DNA from: Pseudomonadota bacterium
GTDB taxonomy: Bacteria; Pseudomonadota; Gammaproteobacteria; Burkholderiales; Burkholderiaceae_C
Direction of reading: 5' to 3'
NCBI GenBank assembly: GCA_018241225.1
Contig: JAFEEG010000025.1
Span: forward strand, 1 to 64,000
DNA length: 64,000 nt
Numbering within the stretch: the stretch's first letter is position 1; each line of letters starts with the position of its first letter. This document shows positions 9,293-17,406 of this stretch, piece after piece. The notes under the pieces were generated by a model, which was not told the origin of the DNA, ran no database searches, and saw nothing but the letters and a program-made list of their open reading frames with translations. Both the position numbers and the translations under genes were made by a program.

Positions 9293-10483
9293 TCAGGCCA
9301 TCAGGCGCAGCGCGGCCGTGCGGGCCGCACGGCGCGCGCTGGCATCCAGATCCAGCAGGTCGGCCAGCGATGACGGCTTGGAGGGCTGCACCGCCTCCAA
9401 AGTTTCCAGGTTGACCGCATGAATCCGGTCAAAGCGCAGCCGGCCGTCCAGGAATGCCTCGACGGCTATCTCGTTTGCGGCATTGAGCACGGCGGTCGTG
9501 CCGGGCGCCGCGCGCAGCGCCTGCCATGCCAGTTGCAGCCCCGGAAATCGCTTGGCGTCAGCGTCCTCGAAGGTCAAGGCGGACAGGCTGCGGAAATCCA
9601 GCCGCGTTGCGCCGCTTTCAAGGCGCTCCGGCCAGGCCAGCCCACAGGCGATGGGCACGCGCATGTCGGGCGTGCCCAACTGCGCAATCACCGAGGCATC
9701 GGTGAACTGCACCATCGAGTGGATGACGCTTTGCGGATGAATGACCACCTCGATCTGCTCTGGCGAGACGCCGAACAGGTAGCGCGCCTCGATCACTTCG
9801 AGCGCCTTGTTCATCATGGTGGCCGAATCGACCGAGATCTTGCGCCCCATCACCCAGTTGGGATGCGCACACGCCTCGTCCGGCGTCACGTCGCGCAGGC
9901 TCGCGGGATCCCGCGTACGGAACGGGCCGCCCGAGGCGGTCAGGATGATCTTGTCGATGCGGCGCGGCCAGGTGGACGGGTCTTCAGGCAGCGACTGGAA
10001 GATGGCCGAATGCTCGCTGTCGATGGGCAGCAGCGCGGCACCGCCTTCGCGCACCGCGGCCATGAACAAATCCGCGCCCACGACGAGCGCTTCCTTGTTG
10101 GCCAGCAGCAGGCGCTTGCCCGCGCGCGCAGCTGCCAGGCAGGGCGGCAGCCCCGCCGCCCCGACGATGGCGGCCATGACGGCGTCCACGTCTTCGTGAG
10201 CGGCAATGCGCTCCAGCGCATCGGCTGAATCCAGGACCTGGGTCGGGATGTCGTTGCGACGCAGCTTGTCGGCCAACTGCGCCGCGTGGGGGGCGCTGGC
10301 CATGACGGCAAAGCGAGGCTTGAAGCGCTGGCACTGCGCCAGCAGTTCGTCCACGCGGGTGGCGGCGGACAGGGCAAAGACTTCGAATTGCTCAGGGTGA
10401 CGTGCAATCACGTCGAGCGTGCTCGCGCCCACCGAGCCCGTCGAGCCCAGCACCGTGACGCGTGTTTTGGAATTCGGATTCAC
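9293..10483 (-). CDS. dxr: 1-deoxy-D-xylulose 5-phosphate reductoisomerase
   Basis: Second step of the MEP isoprenoid pathway: NADPH-dependent rearrangement and reduction of DXP to MEP. It has 396 residues. The N-terminal NADPH-binding motif VLGSTGSVGASTLDV is followed by LANKEALVVG, the metal and substrate site around LPIDSEHSAIFQ, and ILTASGGPF. The start is the GTG at 10483, which overlaps the cdsA stop (GTGA); the longer open frame upstream is a cdsA shadow. Together with uppS it supplies undecaprenyl carrier precursors. Confidence 0.97.
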   Translation of the reverse strand: MNPNSKTRVTVLGSTGSVGASTLDVIARHPEQFEVFALSAATRVDELLAQCQRFKPRFAVMASAPHAAQLADKLRRNDIPTQVLDSADALERIAAHEDVDAVMAAIVGAAGLPPCLAAARAGKRLLLANKEALVVGADLFMAAVREGGAALLPIDSEHSAIFQSLPEDPSTWPRRIDKIILTASGGPFRTRDPASLRDVTPDEACAHPNWVMGRKISVDSATMMNKALEVIEARYLFGVSPEQIEVVIHPQSVIHSMVQFTDASVIAQLGTPDMRVPIACGLAWPERLESGATRLDFRSLSALTFEDADAKRFPGLQLAWQALRAAPGTTAVLNAANEIAVEAFLDGRLRFDRIHAVNLETLEAVQPSKPSSLADLLDLDASARRAARTAALRLMA

Positions 10484-11325
10484 AGAAAGGCCAGCATCAT
10501 CGCTAGAGGCAGGGTTGGCAACAGTGCATCCACCCGGTCGAGAACGCCGCCATGGCCGGGCAGCAGGTTGCTGCTGTCCTTGGCGCCCGCGCTGCGCTTG
10601 ACCAGCGATTCGATCAAGTCGCCCACCACGCTCATCATGGAAAGGAACACCACGCCCAGCGGCAACTGCCACCAGCCGCGTTCTGCCAGCCGCGTGTAGA
10701 GGCTGGCCACGTCGGCGCGCGCAGCGTCGTCGGCCCAGACCCAGGCCAGCGCCAGCACCAGCACGCCGATGACGCCGCCCCACACGCCCTCCCAGCTCTT
10801 GCCAGGACTGATGGAGGGCGCCAGCTTGGCACGGGTAAAGCGCAGGCCGAAGGCACGACCGGCGAAATAGGCGAACACGTCGGCCACCCAGACCAGCACC
10901 AGCAGCGACAGCAGGAAATTGATGCCGACCACGCGCGCCTGAACGGCAGCAAGCCAGGCCACCCAAAGGGCCAGCAGTCCACCGACCAGGCGCAGCGCGC
11001 GCGGCACCGTCGGCCAGCCCGAGACACCTGTACGCAGCAAGAGTCCGCCACACAGGACCCAGGCGCCGCCGGCAACGATCCAGACCAGTGGCAGGCGCTG
11101 CTGAAGCAGACCCAGCCACCACGAGAGCCCGCACAGGGCCACTGCTTCGAGCCCCAGGAAAACCGACAGGCGCGCACTGCAACCGTTCAGGCGCCCCCAC
11201 TCCCAGGCGGCGGCACCGATCAGCACCAGCATCACCACCGCGAACGGCACATAGGACGGATAGAAGAGCGCAGGCAGCAGGATGGCCAGCAGAACGACGG
11301 CCGTGATGATGCGTTGCTTGAGCAT
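10480..11325 (-). CDS. cdsA: phosphatidate cytidylyltransferase
   Basis: Integral membrane enzyme that makes CDP-diacylglycerol from phosphatidic acid and CTP, the branch point of phospholipid synthesis. The 281-residue protein has about eight hydrophobic segments. Near the C-terminus it carries the family signature region: SMMSVVGDLIESLVKR, followed by KDSSNLLPGHGGVLDRVDAL. The ATG at 11325 (MLKQRIITAVV) was chosen over an upstream extension that is only a uppS shadow. It lies 10 bases after uppS and is coupled to dxr. Confidence 0.96.
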   Translation of the reverse strand: MLKQRIITAVVLLAILLPALFYPSYVPFAVVMLVLIGAAAWEWGRLNGCSARLSVFLGLEAVALCGLSWWLGLLQQRLPLVWIVAGGAWVLCGGLLLRTGVSGWPTVPRALRLVGGLLALWVAWLAAVQARVVGINFLLSLLVLVWVADVFAYFAGRAFGLRFTRAKLAPSISPGKSWEGVWGGVIGVLVLALAWVWADDAARADVASLYTRLAERGWWQLPLGVVFLSMMSVVGDLIESLVKRSAGAKDSSNLLPGHGGVLDRVDALLPTLPLAMMLAFL

Positions 11326-11335
11326 GGTTTCCGGC

Positions 11336-12067
11336 TCAGGCCGTACGCAGGGTATGCGTCGCCAATTGCTCCGAGGTCTTGCCGAATCGGCGCTCCCGGC
11401 CCTGGTAGGTGGCAAAGGCCTGGTCCAGCGCGGCCTCGTCGAAATCGGGCCACAAGCGGTCGCTGAAGAAGAGTTCGGAGTAGGCGCTCTGCCAGAGCAG
11501 GAAGTTGGACAGGCGCTGCTCGCCGCCAGTGCGAATGAACAAGTCCGGATCAGGCACGTGCGCCAATGCCAGCTCGCGGTTCAGCGTGTCCTCGGTGATG
11601 GCCTCGCCGCGGTTGGCCAGTTGCTGCGCGGCATGGGCAATGTCCCAGCGGCCACCGTAGTTGAAGCACACGTTGAGTACCAGGCGGGAGTTGTGCGCCG
11701 TGGCGCCCTCTGCCTCTTCGATGCCGCGGGCGATCCTGTCGCTCCAGCCTTCGCGCGCCCCGACGAAGTGCAGGCGCACCCCGTCGTCGCGCAGACGCGG
11801 GACTTCGCGCCCCAAGGCCATCACCATCAACTCCATGAGCCCGGACACTTCCTCGGCAGGACGGCTCCAGTTCTCGGAAGAGAAGGCGAACACCGTGAGC
11901 ACACCCACGCCGCGGTCGGCACACGCCTTGACGCAACGGCGCAGCGACTCCACGCCCTGCTTGTGCCCCGCAACGCGCGGCAGAAAGCGCTTGGTCGCCC
12001 AGCGACCGTTGCCATCCATGACGACGGCAACGTGGTGAGGTACGGCTGCCCGGGTTGAACTGCTCAT
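11336..12067 (-). CDS. uppS: undecaprenyl diphosphate synthase
   Basis: cis-Prenyltransferase that builds the C55 undecaprenyl diphosphate carrier for peptidoglycan and O-antigen from FPP and IPP. The 243-residue protein has the catalytic VVMDGNGRWA motif at about residues 15-24, then FAFSSENWSRP, and the C-terminal IPP-binding region RTGGEQRLSNFLLWQSAYSE. It is 9 bases after frr and 10 bases before cdsA in the same operon. Confidence 0.97.
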   Translation of the reverse strand: MSSSTRAAVPHHVAVVMDGNGRWATKRFLPRVAGHKQGVESLRRCVKACADRGVGVLTVFAFSSENWSRPAEEVSGLMELMVMALGREVPRLRDDGVRLHFVGAREGWSDRIARGIEEAEGATAHNSRLVLNVCFNYGGRWDIAHAAQQLANRGEAITEDTLNRELALAHVPDPDLFIRTGGEQRLSNFLLWQSAYSELFFSDRLWPDFDEAALDQAFATYQGRERRFGKTSEQLATHTLRTA

Positions 12068-12076
12068 GAACGTGGC

Positions 12077-12640
12077 CTAGACGGCCATGATCTCCGCTTC
12101 CTTGGCCGCGACCATCTTGTCGATCTCGGCGATGTGGCGGTCGGTCACCTTCTGGATCTCGCCTTCGGCTCGCTTCTGGTCGTCTTCGGAGGCCAGCTTG
12201 TCCTTGACCAGCTTCTTGACCGATTCGTTGGCGTCGCGGCGCAGGTTGCGCGTGGCGATCTTGGCGTTCTCGCCTTCGGAGCGGACCAGCTTGGTCATTT
12301 CCTTGCGGCGCTCTTCGCTCATGGGCGGCATCGGCACGCGGATGAGGTCGCCCATGCTGGCCGGATTCAGGCCCAGGTCGCTTTCGCGAATGGCCTTCTC
12401 GATCTTGGCGCCCATGCCCTTTTCCCAGGGCTGGACGCTGATGGTGCGCGCGTCGAGCAGCGCCACGTTGGCCACCTGGCTCAGCGGCACTTGGGAGCCG
12501 TAGTACTCGACATGGATCGTGTCCAGCAACGCCGGGTTGGCACGGCCGGTGCGGATCTTCGTCAGGTTGTTCTGGAATGCCGCCAGCGACTGGTTCATCT
12601 TGGCGTCAGTGGCGCTGCGGATCTCGGCAATAGTGGTCAT
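12077..12640 (-). CDS. frr: ribosome recycling factor
   Basis: Works with EF-G to split post-termination ribosomes. The 187 residues are the standard length (185-187) and cover both the three-helix bundle and the beta domain, with conserved stretches KIRTGRANPALLD and PPMSEERRKEM. An AGGAA sequence lies about 9 bases upstream of the ATG. It sits between pyrH and uppS, the standard order; the 66-base gap to pyrH shows no clear terminator. Confidence 0.97.
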   Translation of the reverse strand: MTTIAEIRSATDAKMNQSLAAFQNNLTKIRTGRANPALLDTIHVEYYGSQVPLSQVANVALLDARTISVQPWEKGMGAKIEKAIRESDLGLNPASMGDLIRVPMPPMSEERRKEMTKLVRSEGENAKIATRNLRRDANESVKKLVKDKLASEDDQKRAEGEIQKVTDRHIAEIDKMVAAKEAEIMAV

Positions 12641-12706
12641 TTCTAGCGTTCCTGAAAGACGGCAGCCCCGCCACCAACAACAAGGTGGCGCGGGTGCGTC
12701 ATTGTG

Positions 12707-13429
12707 TCAAGCATGCACCAGCGTGCCTTCGTCTTCGCCCATCACGACGCGGCGCAGCGCACCGTTCTTGAAGATCGAAAACACCTTGATCGGCAGCTTC
12801 TGGTCGCGGCATAGCGCGAAAGCGGTTGCATCCATGATGCCCAGGTTCTGGGCAATGGCTTCGTCGAAGCTCAGCGTGGAATAGCGCGTGGCTTCCGGGT
12901 CCTTCTTGGGATCGGCGGTGTAGACGCCATCGACCTTGGTGGCCTTCAGGACCAGTTCGGCACCGATCTCGGCGCCGCGCAGTGCGGCCGCGGTGTCGGT
13001 CGTGAAGAAGGGATTGCCCGTGCCGGCGGCAAACACCACGACCTTGCCCTCTTCGAGGTACTGCAAGGCCTTGGGGCGCACATAGGGCTCGACCACCTGC
13101 TCGATGGCAATGGCGGACATCACCCGCGCGGTCAGGCCCTGCTTGTCCATGGCATCAGCCAGTGCCAGCGAGTTCATGACCGTGGCCAGCATGCCCATGT
13201 AGTCGGCCGTGGCGCGATCCATGCCGACGGAGCCGCCAGCCACGCCACGGAAGATGTTGCCGCCGCCGATGACGACGGCGACCTGTACGCCCATGTTCAC
13301 CACTTCGGCCACCTCTTCGACCATGCGAACGATGGTGGCGCGGTTGATACCGAAGGCGTCATCCCCCATCAGCGCCTCACCCGACAGCTTCAACAAGATG
13401 CGCTTGTGGGCTGGGCGGGTCTGGAGCAT
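12707..13429 (-). CDS. pyrH: UMP kinase
   Basis: Amino-acid-kinase-fold enzyme that phosphorylates UMP to UDP in pyrimidine synthesis. It has 240 residues from ATG 13429. Motifs are ILLKLSGEALMGDDAFGI at the N-terminus, VVIGGGNIFRGV, AAGTGNPFFTTDTAAALRG and the central KATKVDGVYTADPKKDP. Two in-frame ATGs are possible, 13435 and 13429; the second has AAGGA at a normal 7-base spacing, the first would be too close, so the second is preferred. Confidence 0.95.
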   Translation of the reverse strand: MLQTRPAHKRILLKLSGEALMGDDAFGINRATIVRMVEEVAEVVNMGVQVAVVIGGGNIFRGVAGGSVGMDRATADYMGMLATVMNSLALADAMDKQGLTARVMSAIAIEQVVEPYVRPKALQYLEEGKVVVFAAGTGNPFFTTDTAAALRGAEIGAELVLKATKVDGVYTADPKKDPEATRYSTLSFDEAIAQNLGIMDATAFALCRDQKLPIKVFSIFKNGALRRVVMGEDEGTLVHA

Positions 13430-13520
13430 GGGCATTTCCTTCAATGTGGCGGGCGGAGTGTAAGGGGTGGTGTGGAGGGTTGTCGCGGACACCCGCTCGG
13501 GCGCCGCGACAATTCCAGGA

Positions 13521-14444
13521 TCAGGCCTGGGCCTTGGCAGCAGCGACCTGGGCGGCAACTTCGGCAGCGAAGTCGTCGACCTTCTTCTCGATGCCTTCGC
13601 CCACGATGTACATCGTGAAGCCCTTGATCGAGGTGTTGGCGCCCTTGAGCATGGCTTCGACGGTCTGCTTGTCGTTCTTCACGAAGGCCTGGTTGTACAG
13701 GGACACTTCCTTGAGGAACTTCTGCACCGCGCCTTCGACACGCTTGGCGACGATTTCGGCCGACTGGGCCGGCTTGCCAGCCGCTTCGGCGGTCTTGCGG
13801 TCTTCTTCGGCCTTGCCGGCAGCAACGGCGCGTTCTTTTTCGATCAGGTCGGTCGAGACGTCGGCGGTGGACAGCGCCACCGGCTTCATGGCAGCGATGT
13901 GCATGGCCACGTCCTTGGCGGCCACGTCGTCACCTTCGTACTCGACCAGCACGCCGATGCGGGTGCCGTGCAGGTACGAAGCCAGCTTGGCGCCCGATGC
14001 GAAGCGCTTGAAGCGGCGGAAGGTCATGTTCTCGCCGATCTTGCCGATCAGGCCCTTGCGCACGTCTTCCAACGTGGGGCCGAAACCGTCCTGCTCGTAG
14101 GGCAGCGCGCCCAGGGCAGCCAGGTCGGCCGGGTTGCTCTTGGCCACCAGCTCGGCAGCCTTGTTGGCGAAAGCCAGGAAGCTGTCGTTCTTGCTGACGA
14201 AGTCGGTTTCGCAGTTGATTTCGATCAGGCCACCGGTGGTGCCATCGACATACGCCGCCACCACGCCTTCAGCGGTGATACGCGACGAGGCCTTGCCAGC
14301 CTTGTTGCCCAGCTTGATGCGCAGCAGCTCTTCGGCCTTTTCCATGTTGCCGTCGGCCTCGGTCAGCGCCTTCTTGCACTCCATCATGGGCGCGTCGGTC
14401 TTTGCGCGAAGTTCGCCAACCATGCTTGCGGTGATTGCTGCCAT
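13521..14444 (-). CDS. tsf: translation elongation factor Ts
   Basis: Nucleotide exchange factor for EF-Tu. The 307-residue protein starts with the conserved VGELRAKTDAPMMECKKAL and has INCETDFVSKNDSF at the start of the core domain. It is read from the same strand as rpsB but is separated from it by a hairpin terminator at 14478-14505, as in many bacteria where rpsB read-through feeds tsf. About 90 bases separate it from pyrH, with no clear terminator. Confidence 0.97.
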   Translation of the reverse strand: MAAITASMVGELRAKTDAPMMECKKALTEADGNMEKAEELLRIKLGNKAGKASSRITAEGVVAAYVDGTTGGLIEINCETDFVSKNDSFLAFANKAAELVAKSNPADLAALGALPYEQDGFGPTLEDVRKGLIGKIGENMTFRRFKRFASGAKLASYLHGTRIGVLVEYEGDDVAAKDVAMHIAAMKPVALSTADVSTDLIEKERAVAAGKAEEDRKTAEAAGKPAQSAEIVAKRVEGAVQKFLKEVSLYNQAFVKNDKQTVEAMLKGANTSIKGFTMYIVGEGIEKKVDDFAAEVAAQVAAAKAQA

Positions 14445-14477
14445 TTCTAAATCTCCGTATCCGTTCAGTATTCAGGT

Positions 14478-14505
14478 TAAAAAAAAGGGGCAACCAAGCC
14501 CCTTT
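14478..14505 (-). terminator. Rho-independent terminator/attenuator between rpsB and tsf
   Basis: Read on the minus strand, a 7-bp stem AAGGGGC/GCCCCTT with a 6-base loop is followed by a run of eight T. It lies 23 bases after the rpsB stop and upstream of tsf, so it should end part of the rpsB transcripts and lower tsf expression. Confidence 0.85.
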
Positions 14506-14528
14506 CTTCAGGCTCCAGGGGGAGCAGA

Positions 14529-15284
14529 TCAGGCGGACGCGCCCTCTTCGACTTCGACGAACTCGTCGTCGGCGCCTTCGGCCACGGCCTTGGCGACGTC
14601 GGCCACGGCGTTGGCACGGCCTTCGATGATGGCGTCGGCGATGCCGCGGGCATACAGCGTGACGGCCTTGGACGAGTCATCGTTGCCGGGGATCACGTAG
14701 TCGATGCCTTCGGGCGAGTGGTTGGAGTCCACAACGCCGATCAGCGGGATGCCCAGCTTCTTGGCTTCGGCCACGGCGATCTTGTGGAAGCCCACGTCGA
14801 TCACGAAGATGGCGTCGGGCAGCGCAGCCATGTCCTGGATGCCGCCGATGTCCTTCTCGAGCTTCTCGATTTCACGGGTGAAGACGAGCTGTTCCTTCTT
14901 GCTCAGGCTGTCCAGGCCAGCTTCTTGCTGGGCCTTCATGTCCTTGAGGCGCTTGATGGAGGTCTTGACCGTCTTGAAGTTGGTCAGCATGCCGCCGAGC
15001 CAACGGGTGTCGACGAAGGGAACGCCGGCACGGCGAGCTTCGGCGGCGACGATTTCGCGAGCCTGGCGCTTGGTGCCCACCATCAGGATGGTGCCGCGGT
15101 TGGCGGTGAGTTGCTTGGCGTACTTCATCGCGTCCTGGAACATCGGGAGCGACTTTTCCAGGTTGATGATGTGAATCTTGTTGCGGCTGCCGAAGATGAA
15201 GGGGGCCATCTTCGGGTTCCAGAAGCGGGTTTGGTGGCCGAAATGGACACCGGCTTCCAGCATTTCGCGCATGGTGGTCGACAT
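14529..15284 (-). CDS. rpsB: 30S ribosomal protein S2
   Basis: Small-subunit ribosomal protein needed for S1 docking. The 251-residue protein begins STTMREMLEAGVHFGHQTR and continues with the family sequences WNPKMAPFIFG, GTILMVGTKRQAREI and IPLIGVVDSNHSPEGIDYVI. The acidic C-terminal tail (DDEFVEVEEGASA) is usual in betaproteobacteria. ATG 15284 was chosen because it begins the conserved N-terminus and has GGAG nine bases upstream; the in-frame TTG five codons earlier overlaps that ribosome-binding site. Confidence 0.98.
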   Translation of the reverse strand: MSTTMREMLEAGVHFGHQTRFWNPKMAPFIFGSRNKIHIINLEKSLPMFQDAMKYAKQLTANRGTILMVGTKRQAREIVAAEARRAGVPFVDTRWLGGMLTNFKTVKTSIKRLKDMKAQQEAGLDSLSKKEQLVFTREIEKLEKDIGGIQDMAALPDAIFVIDVGFHKIAVAEAKKLGIPLIGVVDSNHSPEGIDYVIPGNDDSSKAVTLYARGIADAIIEGRANAVADVAKAVAEGADDEFVEVEEGASA

Positions 15285-15500
15285 GTGAATGAACTCCAAA
15301 GGTTATGTCTAAAATCCGGCCCGTTTTTGCACCCCGCCTGCGTTTGCACGGGACGCAACACCTTGAGTGGGCCGGTTTGCGGATACGTTTCCAACTGCTG
15401 CTTGCGTCTGCCACGAAATGTGGCCGGCGCGCAATCAGCGAAACCCAGAGAGTATAGCACGCGCCCCTTGACTTTCCTCAGCCTTGTACCCTCCGTGGCT
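15285..15500. promoter_or_regulatory. divergent intergenic region: rpsB leader and amidase promoter region
   Basis: This 216-base gap separates the divergent rpsB and amidase genes. On the minus strand a TATACT at 15451-15456 is a good -10 candidate for rpsB and would give a leader of about 160 bases, long enough for the S2 autoregulation seen in other proteobacteria; its -35 is weak. On the plus strand TTGACT at 15468-15473 is a -35 candidate for the amidase, without a convincing -10. No ORF is supported here. Confidence 0.45.
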
Positions 15501-16835
15501 ATGCATCAAGACCTCATCCAAGTCCGCGACGGCATTCGAGCCGGCACCCACAGCGCCAGCACCGAAATGGAGCGCGCCGTCGGCATCGCGCGCTCCCCGG
15601 ACTGCGAGCATGTTTTCACCCGGACCATGTTCGAGCACGCCCAGGCCCAAGCCGACGCGACGGGTCCGGACCAGCCCCTGGCCGGACTGTCCGTCTCGAT
15701 CAAGGACCTGTTCGACATCGCCGGCCAGCCCACCCCGGCCGGCTCGGTGGTCCTGTCGCATGCCCCTGCCGCCATCGAGGACGCCCCAGCCGTGGCCCGC
15801 TTGCGCGCTGCGGGCGGCGTGGTGATCGGGCGCACGAACATGACCGAATTTGCATTCTCGGGCGTTGGCGTCAATCCCCATCACGGCACCCCGGCCAATG
15901 CGGCCGTGAAGAGCGACCGCGGGCCGCATGTGCCCGGCGGCTCCTCCTCGGGCGCCGCGGTTTCGGTTGCAACCGGGGCAGCCTTTGTAGGACTGGGCTC
16001 GGATACCGGTGGCTCGATCCGCATCCCGGCAGCCCTCAACGGCATCGTGGGCTTCAAGAACACGGCGCGGCTTGTGCCCACCCGCGGCGCCCTGCCCCTG
16101 TCGACCACGCTGGACACCGCCTGCGCCATGACCCGGTCGGTGCGCGATGCAGTCCTGGTGCATGAGATCCTGTCTGCCCGTACGGTCACGCCCACCGCAA
16201 AACCGCTGGCGCAGTGCCGCTTTGCCGTGGTCAAGGAGCTGTTTCAGGACGCACTCGAACCCGCCGTGGCCAGCGCCTTCGAAGATGCGTTGCGCAGCCT
16301 GCGCGATGCGGGCGCCAGCATCGAGGAAATCTCCCTGCCACCGCTGGCCGACCTGCCCGCCATCAATGCTACCGGCGGCTTTTCAGCGGCCGAAAGCTAT
16401 GCGTGGCACCGTCAATTGCTGGAGCGCAGTTTTGCCGGCTACGACCCGCGCGTGGCGCAGCGCATCGTCAAGGGCGCCGACATGCGCGCCTTCGAGTATC
16501 TCGATCTCGTGCAGGCACGCGCCCACTGGATCCGCCGCATGGAGACGGCCCTCCAGGAATTCGACGCGGTGTTGTCTCCCACCGTGCCAGTCACCGCGCC
16601 GCCCGTGGCCGACGTAGCCCCTGGCATCGAGCGCGATGACGCCTTCTTCCGCCTGAATGGCTTGCTGCTGCGCAACCCGTCCGTGGTCAACATGCTGGAC
16701 GGCTGCGCCATCTCCCTGCCCTGCCAGGCGCCAGGCGCAGCGCCGGTGGGCCTGATGCTCTGGCACGCGGCGCTGCACGACGACAGCATCCTGGGCATTG
16801 CCCTGCAGACCGAGGCGCTGCTCAAGCGCAGCTGA
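15501..16835 (+). CDS. amidase signature family hydrolase
   Basis: A 444-residue member of the amidase signature family, which hydrolyses amide bonds with a Ser-cisSer-Lys triad. The triad is complete: Lys68 in SVSIKDLFD, the cis-serine in GGSSSG (about residue 148) and the nucleophile in DTGGSIR (about residue 172). Family members include GatA, indole-acetamide hydrolases and aryl or aliphatic amidases. The absence of gatB or gatC nearby and the divergent C-terminal half argue against GatA. The substrate is unknown. The ATG at 15501 begins MHQDLIQVRDG; the frame is open upstream over rpsB but this is a shadow. Confidence 0.88.
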   Translation: MHQDLIQVRDGIRAGTHSASTEMERAVGIARSPDCEHVFTRTMFEHAQAQADATGPDQPLAGLSVSIKDLFDIAGQPTPAGSVVLSHAPAAIEDAPAVARLRAAGGVVIGRTNMTEFAFSGVGVNPHHGTPANAAVKSDRGPHVPGGSSSGAAVSVATGAAFVGLGSDTGGSIRIPAALNGIVGFKNTARLVPTRGALPLSTTLDTACAMTRSVRDAVLVHEILSARTVTPTAKPLAQCRFAVVKELFQDALEPAVASAFEDALRSLRDAGASIEEISLPPLADLPAINATGGFSAAESYAWHRQLLERSFAGYDPRVAQRIVKGADMRAFEYLDLVQARAHWIRRMETALQEFDAVLSPTVPVTAPPVADVAPGIERDDAFFRLNGLLLRNPSVVNMLDGCAISLPCQAPGAAPVGLMLWHAALHDDSILGIALQTEALLKRS

Positions 16836-16872
16836 CCCCTCCGGCATCCGGGCGGCGCTCAAGCGCCATTTG

Positions 16873-16916
16873 ATTTCAATCGATATAATTTCACATGAAA
16901 CTATATCGATTGAAAT
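16873..16916. promoter_or_regulatory. 44-bp near-perfect palindrome, candidate MarR operator
   Basis: Arms ATTTCAATCGATATA (16873-16887) and TATATCGATTGAAAT (16902-16916) are perfect inverted repeats. After one mismatch, a second inverted repeat TTTCA/TGAAA continues inwards to the centre. The right arm ends on the T of the marR ATG (16915-16917), and a TATAAT (-10 candidate) lies at 16884-16889 inside the left arm. A dimer bound here would block both the promoter and translation start, so MarR autorepression is likely. Confidence 0.85.
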
Positions 16917-17406
16917 GACGCAGCCTTCCCGTCTCGATCGTCTCCTGGCCGGCCGCCCGCCCGAGCTGGCGAACGCCATTGCGGCCTCGCGCATGCTTTT
17001 TCGCGTGGCGCACCTGCTCGAGGCGCACATCAACTCCGCCCTGGAGCCCTTTGGCATCGACATGCGCGAGTACCTCGCCCTGGTGCTCATTGCCGACCAT
17101 GCCGTCGAGCCGTTGCGGCCGTCCGACCTGGGCACCACGCTCGATGCCACGCGCACGCAGATCACCCGACTGCTGGACGGCCTGGAGAAAAAAGGCCTGG
17201 CGCAGCGCCTGCCCGGCGCCGGCGACCGACGCAGCTTCCATCTGGCGCAGACCGAAGCCGCACGCGAGTTGCTGCAGCGCGTCGCCCCGGTGGTGCATGC
17301 CGCCTATCAATCCGGCTGGGCCGCGGTGGGCACCGACGGCACGGCCCGCGCGCTGCAGGTACTCAAGCGCCTTCACAAGGACCTGGCGCCGCCCGAGACG
17401 CCATGA
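16915..17406 (+). CDS. MarR family transcriptional regulator
   Basis: A 163-residue winged-helix regulator. The MarR fold is visible as DMREYLALVLIADH, then the recognition region DLGTTLDATRTQITRLLDGL and the wing GLAQRLPGAGDRRSFHLAQT with the family's conserved DRR. The start is the ATG at 16915; translation further upstream would run through the operator palindrome. Its stop overlaps the MFS start (ATGA), which makes the pair one operon. Such pairs usually control export of phenolic or other toxic ligands; the ligand is unknown. Confidence 0.92.
   Translation: MTQPSRLDRLLAGRPPELANAIAASRMLFRVAHLLEAHINSALEPFGIDMREYLALVLIADHAVEPLRPSDLGTTLDATRTQITRLLDGLEKKGLAQRLPGAGDRRSFHLAQTEAARELLQRVAPVVHAAYQSGWAAVGTDGTARALQVLKRLHKDLAPPETP

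Noticed and set aside
14718..15500. Upstream extension of the amidase frame over rpsB (plus strand).
   Set aside because: It is antisense to rpsB; the conserved amidase sequence and the promoter region place the start at 15501.
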